A DNA stretch of 64,000 nt, taken from NCBI GenBank assembly GCA_037013495.1, contig CM072808.1:46300068-46364067 (forward strand), in the 5' to 3' direction. The position numbers and the translations under genes were made by a program. This DNA comes from Hippophae tibetana. Taxonomy: Eukaryota > Streptophyta > Magnoliopsida > Rosales > Elaeagnaceae. This document shows positions 34,745-46,307 of this stretch, one piece after another; position 1 is the stretch's first letter, and every line of letters starts with the position of its first letter. The notes below the pieces were generated by a model. The model searched no databases. It was not told where the DNA came from and saw nothing but the letters and a program-made list of their open reading frames with translations.

Positions 34745-37700
34745 ATTTCTTTTTCTTGGCACATGTTGCGTACTAAAATTTTATTTTTCTTTGACATCTT
34801 TTATAAACAGTTCTTTCCTCTTTAATCTTCCTTGTCATTTTTTATCGATAGTCATTTGGATGAGGTTGATGATGACGCATTTTTCATCTTCTCGATCATT
34901 AATGCAGTAAATGCACCTGCAATTTTTAGTGGCTTTTTTGGCATAGAAGTAGAATATCTTATTTGCTTCTCTATCAATTTCTAGGTTATTATTGTTAAAT
35001 TTTGTCTCAAATTTGGTGATTTTTTCACCATCCTCTTCGGTGAGAGCCATGCTATTACGAGAAGTGATATGAACTTTACTTGTTGAATAATTTACTTTGA
35101 TCTCAGTATAATTATCATTTTTTTGAGTTCATAGTAAATTTTGTCTAACATTTGACCTCAAATACACAGAGTTCATCTATGTTGAATTCATTTTCTAGAA
35201 GCAGACTTAGTTTGGAAACTTCTCTATTTGTGTTGAAAATCCTTAGTTTGATGAAGTGGTATGGATTGATACATCCTTTCTCATTCCAGTCAATTAGTGA
35301 ACTACAAAATTTGAGATAAACAAGCTTGTCACCTATTCTTATCTTCTTCCTTAAGTTCTTGATTACTTTTTTGAAATTTTTCGAGAAACAATTTAATTCA
35401 CTTAAATTAGTTCTTGGATATATATTTTCTATTAGTCTTGCATGAAAATCTTTGTAAACAAATATTGGATCAGTTTATTCCAAAATGATGAATTTATTCC
35501 CTACAAGGAATTTTTTTTTGTAGTATAGAACTTCATATTTTCTATATGTTAATGAGTAAATTTTTTTGACCAAGTTATAGAGACTCAACTATTGTGATTT
35601 GCTAAGATTCCTATACTAGTTATCTTCATCTTTAATGACTATTGAAAACTAAGGGGATGTTTCCCCGAATAGCATAAAATACCATACTATCTTTGATGTT
35701 TCTAAAAGAGATACCTCTCTAAATAGTACTGTATGTTGTACTATTTTTCCTAGAGTTGTCAACATGTTGGGTACTGTTAGTTTTTATTACAATGTTGTAG
35801 AGTAATTCCTTGCTATCTTCTCTGGAGTTATTAGTTTAGTACTTTGTAATTGGTATAACTTTCTTCATCCTCTATTCTACTGGTGAAGGCTATATAAGTT
35901 ACTCTACTAAATTCCAGATTAGATTTATTTGTTTCTATCCTTTTGTTATAGAATCCTGATTTTGGATCATTATAAATCGTATAAGTCTTTTTTTGTTCCT
36001 CTATTTCTACTTCATTAGTCCAATTAAGGATTTTTATTTTAGAGATGATATTCTCTTTTCAACTATTAGGTTCTTCCTTTTCATCTTTAATTATTTCTTT
36101 AGAAGTTTTACTTTCTTTAGATTTTATTTTTGATGAAGATTTCTCTTTAGAGTTTTTAGATTCTAAAAGTTATTTTGAACAATCAAGTTCTTACTATTTA
36201 TTTCCTATCTATATAAGAGACTTCTTGAGGAATAAAAGCTCGAGGCATTCCTAAAAGATTTTTATCTCCTTTTTTTATTTTGGTCTTTACATCAAGATGT
36301 TCTATTCCTAGAAGCAAAAAAATAGTTAGAGATATTAATTCTCTAGTAAGAAATAACCAAAAATATTGTTATCTACTTTAACAATGAATATGAAACTTAT
36401 GACATATATTATAAATTTCTTAATAGTTTTCTAACAATTAAATATTCTTTTTTATTATTGTGATAATTTAATTATGAACCACGTAAACATCCTGAAGTAT
36501 ATCTCCAAAGATATTCATCTCTATTATTTATTTTTGCTATTAATATTGCTCCCTAATATTCTTGTGAAACATCTCTTTCCATTATCATTTTATCATCTGG
36601 ATCTAGATGGTATAAAGTTGGTAAAAAATTTACTTATGCTTTTACTTTATCCATATACAGATCATCTTATTCTTTCTACTTCCAAACATAATCATTTTCC
36701 AATTTTGTTTGTAAGGGTTTTTGTATTTCTGTAAGTTATTGATGTAAGCTTTAGCATATATTAAAGATCTTAAGAATCTTTCTAATTGATTTTTATCTTT
36801 CAATTCAATAAGAAAATCATGAATGTTATTTAGTATATGATATTGTAAGTTATGTTTTTCATTTTTAATTTTCAACCTTAAATACTTAATTTGCTGGTCA
36901 TTATTTCTGATTTTTTTTCAAAACGTACAATGCATTCTTGTAGAATATTAATAATATTCAAATCATTTTTATTTAATTCATCATTAAAAAAAATATCATA
37001 TACGTAAACACAACAATTATTTTGTAATTTCTTAAAGATGTCATCCATATATCTTTGAAAGATACTTGGAGTTTACTTTAATCCAAATGGTACAACACTC
37101 CATTGGAACCGTCCCTGAAGACAACTAAATGTCGTTAATTTTTGAGACTCATCATTTAGTTTTATTTGCCAATATCCACTTTTAGAATCAAAACTCGAAA
37201 AATATTTCTTTCCTTTCATTAATTATAATAGTTCTTTTTTATTTAGAATAAAGTATTCATCATCAATGGTTTTCTTATTCAATGTTTTAAAGTTTACTAT
37301 CATTCTCTTTTTTAGATCTTTTTAACTAAGAATGTTAGACTAGAGTGAAGTGAATTACTTGGTATTATAAATTTTAGTTCCAAAAGTTCTTGATTTTTTT
37401 AAATTCAATCATGTCTTTTGGAGTATAAATCATTGGTTTTACTCTAATAACATTGTTAGGGTCTCTTAATTTTATGTTGTCAATCATTTTAGATTTGTTA
37501 ATTCTTGGATCTAAAGGATTTTCTGAGCTTGTTGTTTTTAATAATTTTTTGATACATGTAAGGGTTTTATCTTCCTATATTTCATTAAGAAAAGAGTTTT
37601 TTTTTTATATCTAACAAAATATTTTCTAAATAAACTTTTTGTTGCTTTATGTCTATCTCACTACGTTTTCACTTTTTATGTTGTTCAATAAAAGTTAAGT

Positions 37701-40700
37701 TTGATACAGTCAAAACTTTTTTTATTTTTGATACATAAATGGTTTCATCATCTAATATTGTTAGACTTATTTTGTCTTAATATTATATAAAATATTGATA
37801 TAAGTTTAGAAAATTATTTTCTATTAGTAAATCTACTCTTATTTTTGTTGATGTATGATATGAATATGAAAAATTTCTACTTCTATCATTATATCTATGT
37901 CTTTACAACCTTATTAAGATTTATTATAATATCATTAGCTATTCTTACAATTAAATATATTGGTGTTTGTTTTCAATGTTTTTCTAGGAATACATATATA
38001 CTAGCTCTTGTATCTATATATGCATGTAAATAATAACTAGTATAGCCTTTAATATAGGTACTTTTTGGATTTGTAATATTATACAATCCATTCATATTCT
38101 AATAAAGAGTACTTATATTATGAGTATCCATATTCTAAGTCGGTTATTTCCTCCTTAGTTTCCTCCAATAGATAAATAATGTAAGTATTATCTATATGTG
38201 ATTCTTCGATTGGTTTTAATTTCATTTTAAAAGCTTCTTCTATGATTTTTATTTTCTATGAAAATTTCTTTTTAAATTCTTTTCTTATATTGAAGTGTTT
38301 TAAGGTATTCATTAGCATAATGTCCTTCTTCACTACGGATTCAACACTTGTATTTCTTTTTCCCTTAAGGGAAATAATTATTGTTTTTAGGAGGTTTGTA
38401 CATTTTTCTTCTCAAATATTTTTTCTCTTTAAGATTTCCTATTAAATATTCTTTTATATTTTTAGAAACCTTGTTTCTTGAATTTATATCTTGTAAATGT
38501 CTTATATTTATATTTTTTATATTTCTATTTATAGGATTTGATATTACATCCATATTTTTATGACATTTTAAAATCTTTTATATCACAACAAATTTTATCA
38601 TTTCTTCGTATTTGTTTATATTCTTGTTTTTACCGATATTCAATAATTATCCAACTTTTAAAGATTTTTATTCTTCCTCTTAATGTGTCTAGTATGATTT
38701 CTCTATTTCTTCAGTTCCAACCTTTTGTTAAGGTTTTATGTAACATTCTATGTAATTTTTGAAAAAAAAACATTTCCTTATATATTGCCTATATAAATGT
38801 GGTAATTTATGATAAAACATTTCATATTCATAAATAAAAGAATCTATGTAACACTTGTTACAAATTTTCATATTAATAAATTTCATTTGGCTTCATTAAT
38901 TTCATTTTCATTAGATTTAGTGATAGTTTTTTCTATATATCCTCCAATAAATTTCTTGTATATTTCATATACTACTATATCTAAATATTCTCTTCCTATG
39001 TGAGCATTTCCTTGCATTAATAAATGTTATTGGTCTATTAAATTTAAAAATTAAAATTTACCATTCCTTGTCATTTTATGAGTTACTAAAACTCTACAAG
39101 TTGAAGGACTTGATTATATAGTTTGAGAGATTTATATTAGTACACTAATACCACTAACCCACTCATCTAAGGTTTTTTTCCTATCCCTTATACAATCTAG
39201 TTCTAAAATATTAGATCTATAATTTTCATGGAGCTTGAATTCTGGTAGAATACTACCTCTAGTTATTCAATGTAATCATTCTTTTATTTCAAGTGGTTGA
39301 CTTCTTCTATTGGAAGTATTAGGTTTTCTTGACCTTTAATTATTCCTTTATTCCTTGTATAGGTCAGATGTTTCTTATCGGTAAAGAATTGATAATGAAA
39401 TTGGTTTTATACAACCTTTTGAGGTCATGATTTTTTGTTCAAAATTAGTTTCATTGATTATCGTCATATTATCTTTTTCTTTGTTTGTACAAAATTTCTC
39501 ATTATAATGTTTTTCTAATTCCTTATCTATTAAAATTATTAGATTTATTAATTTTTGTATATCCCTTTTTTTGAGTTCATGAATTGTTCTTCTAATTCTT
39601 TTTTATATTCCATTAACTTGAAATTATATATTTTTCTTCATTTTTTCTTCTCATTTCTAGATATCAGGGTGTCTAATCATCTAGGTGGTTCTTTCTTTAA
39701 TCCTTCTAAGGGATAGTATTTACCTATAATATAATTGTTTCTATATATATTATATACATTTTTCTTAGTTCTATAGATTATATATATACATTGTAATTTA
39801 TTATAACAAAATTTCTTTATTTCTCTTAAAATATTTTGTTTGTATTTCAATTATATATTGTATATATTTCATATTTAATTCTTTGATAAATTCTATTTCA
39901 TCTGTTAGAAGTTTTAAAACCTTCGTTAATATTATTTGATTTTTGTCTACGCCTACTAGGCTCCTATCTATTTTTAATTATATATTTTTTAATCATCATG
40001 AACTACTATTTTTAATATTGGAATTTCTTGTTTTAATTCCATCACTTATTTTTCTTTGTTAAAGTTTCTTTTTCAGATTTTATATATGTAAATTTTGGTA
40101 TGTTACTCTTTCTTGTTATATTATTTTTTCTTTTTATTATCAGGGGGTTTTTCTTGATGTCTAGGTATTATTCCTATGGTATTTCAAAATCTATCAATAT
40201 TTTTAGGGTATTTCAAAGTCTATCAATATTTGATCAAATTTCTAGAATATTTTGTCAATTTCTATGGTATATTGTGAATTTTAGTTTTTGGTAACCCAAA
40301 CTACCATAAATCATTCCTAATAGAGCATATTTTTTGTATGTTTTTTATTAGTGTATATGTTATTTATCTAAAATGAGCTTGTATTAATATTTGGACTTCT
40401 CATAAATAGAGGTATCCAATTTTTTTATATTTTTGAAGAATTTTTGATTATTTTTTTGTAATAGTTTTCTTATCAATTAATAGTATATTATACTTTCATT
40501 TTCCATCTGTAATATTAATATTTATTTATTCATTACTTATTACATAATAAACTATGTCTTTTCTTATGAATAATTTTTCGAATGATGAAAATGAAAGACC
40601 TTTATATCCATATCTTTCTTTACGATTTAATTTTTCCTTAAGAATTTCTTTTTACTAATTACCATTTTTCTTAAAAACATCATGAGACGTTTTCTATTTC

Positions 40701-40905
40701 TAACTTTAATATTCTTTGATTTCTTATTACTTATTGGTTCTTTATTATTTCTTCTTCCATTTTTATTTATGAAAGATTACTATTCACTTCTCTTAGATTT
40801 AGCTTTTGTTATGTTTGAAGGATATTTTTTAATTTTTTGAAACCTTGGAAATATTTTTGAAGATATCTCAAAGGTATTTTTGATGTTATTTCTCAATTTC
40901 AATCG
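34745..40905 (-). mobile_element. Endogenous pararetrovirus (Caulimoviridae-type), copy A, heavily decayed
   Basis: A roughly 6.2-kb unit on the minus strand carrying Caulimoviridae order. A Lys/Arg-rich capsid tail with a zinc-knuckle remnant (GHYANE at about 38301-38340) is followed by an aspartic protease remnant (about 38020 to 37740). Next come reverse transcriptase (about 37400-36900), an RT connection segment (KNQLERFLRSLIYAKAYINNL, within 36642-36875) and a downstream region (36250-34800) ending with a frame containing GEKITKFETKF (34835-35050). Many stops and frameshifts occur throughout. The protease catalytic triplet has Gly replaced by Arg, the RT catalytic YxDD has lost its first Asp, and the last zinc-knuckle Cys is changed. 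No intact viral gene remains. The unit repeats head-to-tail as copy B. The genus is not determined. Old integration, non-functional. Confidence 0.85.
36642..37400 (-). pseudogene. Pararetroviral reverse transcriptase remnant
   Basis: Reading the minus strand from about 37400 down gives pieces of the caulimovirid RT in shifting frames. They are a fingers segment (SNSLHSSLTFLVKK), RMIVNFKTLNKKTIDD, then SSFDSKSGYWQIKLN, and the primer-grip-side VVPFGLK followed by a stop. The catalytic-site region is at about 36994-37009 with one Asp replaced by Tyr. The thumb/connection region (KDKNQLERFLRSLIYAKAY) follows. SFDSKSGYWQIK and PFGLK are hallmarks of Caulimoviridae and Metaviridae RT; the neighbouring protease and zinc-knuckle context favours Caulimoviridae. 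At least two internal stops and the catalytic change make it inactive. Confidence 0.85.
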
Positions 40906-40909
40906 TTGA

Positions 40910-43900
40910 TTTTTCTTTGCACATGCTGCTAACTAACGATTTTGGTACTACATCTATATTTTTCTACGTCACCTTCTATCAACAGTTCTTCCTCTTTATT
41001 TTTCCTTGTCATTTTCTAGCAATAGTCATTTGGATGACGTTGATGATGATGCATCTTCGTCTTCTCGATCCTTGATGTAGTAAATGTATCTGTGATCTTT
41101 GTTGGCTTCTCTAGCATAATAACATAATATCTTCCTTATTTCTTGATCAATTTCTAGGTTATTAATATTAAATTTTGTCTCAAATTTGGTGATTTTTTCA
41201 CCATTCTCTTCGATGAGAGCCATGCTAGTATAAGAAGCGATGAAGACTTTACCGGTTGAGTAATTTACTTTCATCTCAGTAGAATTATCAATTTTTTTGA
41301 GTTTATAGTAAATTTGACCTAACATTTGACCTCAAATACACAAAGTTCATCTATGTTGAATTGATTTTCTAGAAACGCCCTTAGTTTGAAAACTTCTCTA
41401 TTTGTATTGAAAATCCCTAGCTTGATGAAGTGGTAGGGATTGATACATCTTTCCTCATTCTAGTTAATTAGTGAGCTAAAAAATATGAGATAAACAGGCT
41501 TGTCACATCTTCTTATCTTTCTCCTAAATTTATTGATTACTTTTTTGAAATTTTTTAGAATTTTTTTTAATTCACTTAAATTAATTCTTGGATATATGTT
41601 TTTTACTAGTTCTGCATGAAAAAAATTATTAATAAATATTGGATTAGCTCCTTACAAAATTTTGAATTTACTACCTACAAGGAATTCCTTTTTCGTGGTA
41701 TAAAACTTCATATCTTCTATATGTTCCCAAGTGGATTTTCTTACCAAGTTATAGAAGCTCAACTATTGTGGTTTGTTGATATTCCTATATTGGTCATTTT
41801 CATCTTCAATGACTACTGAATTTCTAGGGGATGTTTCCTTGAATAACAATGGATGTCTTACTATCTTTGATGTTTTTGGGAAAGATACCTCTCTAAATTA
41901 TACTGGAGGCCATACTACTTTTCCTAGAGTTGTCAACATGTTTGGTATTGCTAGTTGTTGATGTAGTGATGTAGATCAATTTCTTATTATCTCCTTTGGA
42001 ATTATTAGTTTTAGTACTTTGGAATTGACATAACTACTTTCAGCCTTTATTCTATTGATCAAGGCTTTAAGAGTTACTTCACTAAACCCAAGAATATATT
42101 TACGTGCTTCTGCCCAGTTGTGGTAGAATCTTGATTTTCGCCCATTATAAACCATATAAGTATTTTTCTATTCCTCTTTTTCTAATCAACCCAATTGAGG
42201 TTTTTATTTTATTTTAGAGATGTTACTCTCTTTTGAACTGTTAAGTTTTTCCGTTTCATCTTGAATTCTTTCTTCAAAACATTTACCTTTTTTAGATTAA
42301 ATTTTTTATGAGGATTTCTCTTTAGAGTTTTTGGGCAATAATTTTTGTTTTCTAGAGGTTTATAAATTTTTTTTCTAAAATATACATTCATGTAAGGTTC
42401 TTTATTATACATTTTTTTTAATTTTTAGAAGTCTTATTTTTCGAATTTATGTGTTTTAAATGTTATGGTTCTTTTGTATTTTTTATACGTTTGATTGTAG
42501 GGTTTTATATTACATCCATACTTTTTTGATATTCTAAAATCTCTTGTATTACAATAAAAAATTTAATTTCCTCTTATTTGTTTATATTCCTTTCTTTCTT
42601 TATTCTTTTCTTGACATTTGATAAATATTTAATTTTTAAGACTTCTTATTCTCCTTCCTAGGATATTTGATATAATCTTTCTATTTCTTTTATTCCATCA
42701 TTCTGTTAAGGTTTTATACAATATTTCAAGTAATTTTTAGAAGAACATTTCCTTATAAGTTTCTTGTATAGATGGTAGTAATTTATGATAATTTCATATT
42801 CATAAATAAAATAATTTATATAACATATGTTACAAATTTTCATATTTGTTAAATGTCATTTTAGCTTCCTCAATTTCATTTTCACTGGATTCAATGATAT
42901 GTCTTCTTTTAACTTCTATGATAAGTTCCTTATATATTTCATTTACTATAATTTCTAAGTATTCTCTACCCGTGAGGAAGTTTCCTTGCATTAATAAATA
43001 TTGTTGTTATGTTAAATTCCAAACTTTAACATTCCTTGCCATTTTGTAAGCTACTAAGACTTTACAAGCTAAAGGTTTGATTATATGGTTGGAGATGTTT
43101 GTATGATTACACGCATACCATTAGCCCATTGATTTAAGGTTTTTTTCTTATCTCTTATACAGTCTAAATCTAAAAAGATCAGACATAATTTTCATGGAAT
43201 TTACCTTTAGTTTTTCAATGTAACCCTTCTTTCATTTTAGGTTGTTTTTTTTCTTTTATAAGAAATACTAGGTTCTTTTGATCTTTGTCTATTCATTTCT
43301 TCTCTATGTGGGTCAATTGTTCTTTCTTGGTAAAGAATTGGTAATGAAATTGGTTTTATATGATCTTTTTGGGTCATGATTTATGGTTCAGAATCAGTCT
43401 TGTTGATTATTATCATACTATTTTCCTCTGTGTTTGTACAAATTGTTTCATTATAATGTTTTCCTAGTTTTTTATTAGTTAGTGTTAACAAACTAATTAA
43501 TTTTTTTATATCTTTATTTTCAAGATCCATAGATTTCTCTTCTAATTTTTTTTATATATTTCATTAAATTGTAATTATAGTTTTTTCTTTATCTTTATAT
43601 TTTTCTTTATTTTTTTTCTTTTTTTCATTCCTATGTATCAATGCATTTGATCTTTTAAGTGGTTCTTCTTTTAATTCTTCAAATTTTTCAAAATTATGAC
43701 TTATAATTTGATTGTTTATGGGTATGTTATTTATATCTATTCTTAATTCTGTAAATTCATTATGTATATTTTATTATAATTTTTCATTAATTTCTCTAAT
43801 CTAGTTTATGGGTTTTTTTAATTTATTATCTATTATCTATATTTTTTTGGGGATTTGTTATAGATTATTCGTTATGTTTTTTTTTAATTAATGGTATATT

Positions 43901-44270
43901 ATAATTTTTTTTACGTATGTGATATTGATACTCTTTTTTTATTACTTACTCCTTAGTAAATTATATATTTTCTTATAAATATTTTCTTTAGTTTTGAAAA
44001 TGATAGATTTTTAAATATGTCTATTTTTTAAGATTTAACCTTATTTTTAAAATTTTTTATAATAATAATTATTTATTATGATAAATATATGTCTTTTGTT
44101 TCTATTTTTAATATTCTTTAATTTTTAATTTTTTTCAATTATTTATTATTTATGTTATTTTTATGTATAAAATTATTATCTTTAATTTTTATTAAATTTA
44201 AAAAATATTTATGGTATAATTGAAAGCTTGAAAATATTTATCATATTAATTCAAAATTTAAGGATATTAT
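40910..44270 (-). mobile_element. Endogenous pararetrovirus copy B, tandem to copy A, 2.2-kb internal deletion
   Basis: It repeats copy A with an offset of about 6184 nt at the left part: 34835-35050 matches 41026-41325, 35700-35770 matches 41880-41950, and 36045-36160 matches 42229-42335. At about 42335 the match jumps from copy A position about 36150 to about 38360, skipping about 2.2 kb that in copy A holds protease and RT. It then continues collinearly (38500 matches 42460, 38810 matches 42780, 39390 matches 43335, 39660 matches 43637) to about 44270. The longest surviving frame is 41026-41325 (99 codons, containing MLGQIYYKLKKIDN and GEKITKFETKF). The right end is strongly eroded and AT-rich. 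It ends about 290 bp before the amidophosphoribosyltransferase ATG. No intact gene. Confidence 0.82.
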
Positions 44271-44511
44271 CCGAGAGAATAAAAGAAAGCGACTAAGAAT
44301 CTACGCGGGAAGCAGCTGACCATAAAAAGTAGAATCCATTAAGAAATTAAAGAATCTTTTTATCAAAATACGATGAGGAAAAGCAAATGTCACAGACCAG
44401 TAACACTATATATGTCCTCGTGGGGTGTTAATTCCTTCTCCCAAAATAAAAAAACCTAGCTTGAATACTACCTCCAAAAACTTCTTTTCCTAATTGCCCG
44501 CCCATCACTCA

Positions 44512-44528
44512 TCTCTCTCTCTCTCTCT
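44512..44528 (+). repeat. (TC)n tract in the 5' UTR of the amidophosphoribosyltransferase gene
   Basis: An uninterrupted TC run lies 34-50 nt before the ATG. Such CT-rich leaders are common near plant transcription starts. A TATATATG-like box at about 44406-44413 could be the TATA element. This is inference from position only. Confidence 0.5.
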
Positions 44529-44561
44529 TCATCTCAGCCAAAGCTTCTATTTTTCTCTTCC

Positions 44562-46307
44562 ATGGCCACCCCTGTCTCTCCCTCTCTTTCCAAACACACG
44601 CTTTTCCCTCTAAACCCATCTCAATCATCTCTCTCTCTGTGCCCCAAACCCTTTCTAAAACCCACCTTTCCTTATAAAGCTTCCGCATTTATTCATACCC
44701 AGAGAACCTCCTTCACCGTCTCTGCGAAATTCCCTATTTCAGACCTTATCTCTGCGAATAAAGGGAACCCAGATGGCCCTTTTGTTAGTAACTTTGAGGA
44801 TGATGACGAAAACGAAGATAAGCCCAGAGAGGAGTGTGGTGTTGTTGGTATTTATGGCGACCCAGAGTCTTCTCGCCTTTGTTATTTAGCTCTCCATGCT
44901 CTTCAACATCGTGGTCAAGAAGGAGCTGGTATTGTCTCAGTTCAAAACGATGTACTTCAATCTGTAACTGGTGTTGGCTTAGTTGCTGATGTCTTTAATG
45001 AGTCTAAACTCGACCAATTGCCTGGAGATGCTGCTATTGGTCATGTTAGGTATTCAACTGCAGGCGCTTCTATGCTCAAGAATGTCCAGCCATTTGTTGC
45101 AAGTTACAGGTTTGGTTCTGTTGGTGTTGCCCATAATGGTAATTTAGTTAATTATAGAGCTCTTAGATCAAAACTTGAAGATAGTGGTTCGATATTCAAT
45201 ACTAGTTCTGATACAGAGGTTGTTTTACACCTTATTGCAATGTCTAAACATAGGCCTTTTCTATTGAGGATTGTTGATGCTTGTGAGCAAATTTCAGGTG
45301 CTTATTCAATGGTGTTTTTAGTTAAAGATAAGCTTGTTGCGGTTCGAGATCCATACGGGTTTCGTCCTTTGGTTATGGGAAGGAGGAGTAATGGTGCTGT
45401 TGTATTTGCTTCAGAGACTTGTGCTCTTGATTTGATTGAAGCTTCATATGAGAGAGAAGTTTATCCTGGTGAAGTTGTTGTAGTAGATAAAGATGGGATT
45501 CAATCACTTTGTTTAATGTCGCACCCTGAACCAAAGCAATGCATATTTGAGCATATATATTTTGCTCTTCCCAATTCTGTAGTATTTGGGAGATCAGTAT
45601 ACGAATCACGCCATTTATTTGGCGAGATATTGGCTACTGAAGCTTCTGTGGAATGTGATGTTGTAATAGCAGTACCTGATTCTGGTGTAGTAGCTGCACT
45701 TGGCTATGCCGCAAAAGCCGGTGTGCCTTTTCAACAAGGTTTGATTAGGTCACACTATGTTGGCAGGACTTTCATTGAACCGTCACAGAGAATTAGAGAC
45801 TTTGGTGTTAAACTAAAACTTGCTCCTGTTAGAGCAGTATTAGAAGGTAAAAGGGTTGTAGTTGTTGATGACTCAATTGTTAGAGGAACTACTTCTTCAA
45901 AAATTGTTAGGCTATTGAAGGAAGCTGGTGCTAAAGAAGTTCATATGAGAATTGCAAGTCCACCAATTATTGCTTCTTGTTACTATGGAGTAGACACACC
46001 AAGTTCAGAGGAATTGATTTCTAATAGAATGAGTGTGGAGGAAATTAGAGAGTTTATTGGGTCAGATTCACTTGCTTTCCTACCATTTGATAGCTTGACA
46101 AAATTGTTGGGTAATGAATCTCCAAGTTATTGTTATGCCTGCTTTTCTGGGAAGTACCCGGTGGAGCCTAGAGAGATCAAAGTAAAACGTCTTGGTGATT
46201 CTGTGGATGATGGTTTGACTGGTAGCTTAGAATCTATTGATGGAGGTTGGATTCAAGCAAACAGGACTCAAATAGATGAGGAGAAGAACAAGGTAGTTAA
46301 ACTATAG
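44562..46307 (+). CDS. ASE: Amidophosphoribosyltransferase, plastid (first step of purine synthesis)
   Basis: Converts PRPP and glutamine to 5-phosphoribosylamine, the committed step of de novo purine synthesis, in plastids. 581 aa, no introns, normal for the plant enzyme. Residues 1 to about 55 are Ser/Thr/Pro-rich without acids, a plastid transit peptide, followed by an acidic propeptide (about 78-91). The N-terminal-nucleophile Cys is C92 in REECGVVGIYG, so the propeptide would be cleaved before it. The glutaminase domain has the LQHRGQEGAGI and HVRYSTAG motifs. The PRPP-binding loop VVVVDDSIVRGTT places the Asp pair at 436-437. Cys327, Cys473, Cys524 and Cys527 match the positions of the [4Fe-4S] ligands in the Bacillus-type enzyme. 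All key residues are present, so it should be active. The start is the first ATG after a TC-rich leader. It lies about 290 bp from endogenous pararetrovirus sequence on the opposite strand. Arabidopsis has three paralogues (ASE1-3); I cannot assign which. Confidence 0.96.
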   Translation: MATPVSPSLSKHTLFPLNPSQSSLSLCPKPFLKPTFPYKASAFIHTQRTSFTVSAKFPISDLISANKGNPDGPFVSNFEDDDENEDKPREECGVVGIYGDPESSRLCYLALHALQHRGQEGAGIVSVQNDVLQSVTGVGLVADVFNESKLDQLPGDAAIGHVRYSTAGASMLKNVQPFVASYRFGSVGVAHNGNLVNYRALRSKLEDSGSIFNTSSDTEVVLHLIAMSKHRPFLLRIVDACEQISGAYSMVFLVKDKLVAVRDPYGFRPLVMGRRSNGAVVFASETCALDLIEASYEREVYPGEVVVVDKDGIQSLCLMSHPEPKQCIFEHIYFALPNSVVFGRSVYESRHLFGEILATEASVECDVVIAVPDSGVVAALGYAAKAGVPFQQGLIRSHYVGRTFIEPSQRIRDFGVKLKLAPVRAVLEGKRVVVVDDSIVRGTTSSKIVRLLKEAGAKEVHMRIASPPIIASCYYGVDTPSSEELISNRMSVEEIREFIGSDSLAFLPFDSLTKLLGNESPSYCYACFSGKYPVEPREIKVKRLGDSVDDGLTGSLESIDGGWIQANRTQIDEEKNKVVKL

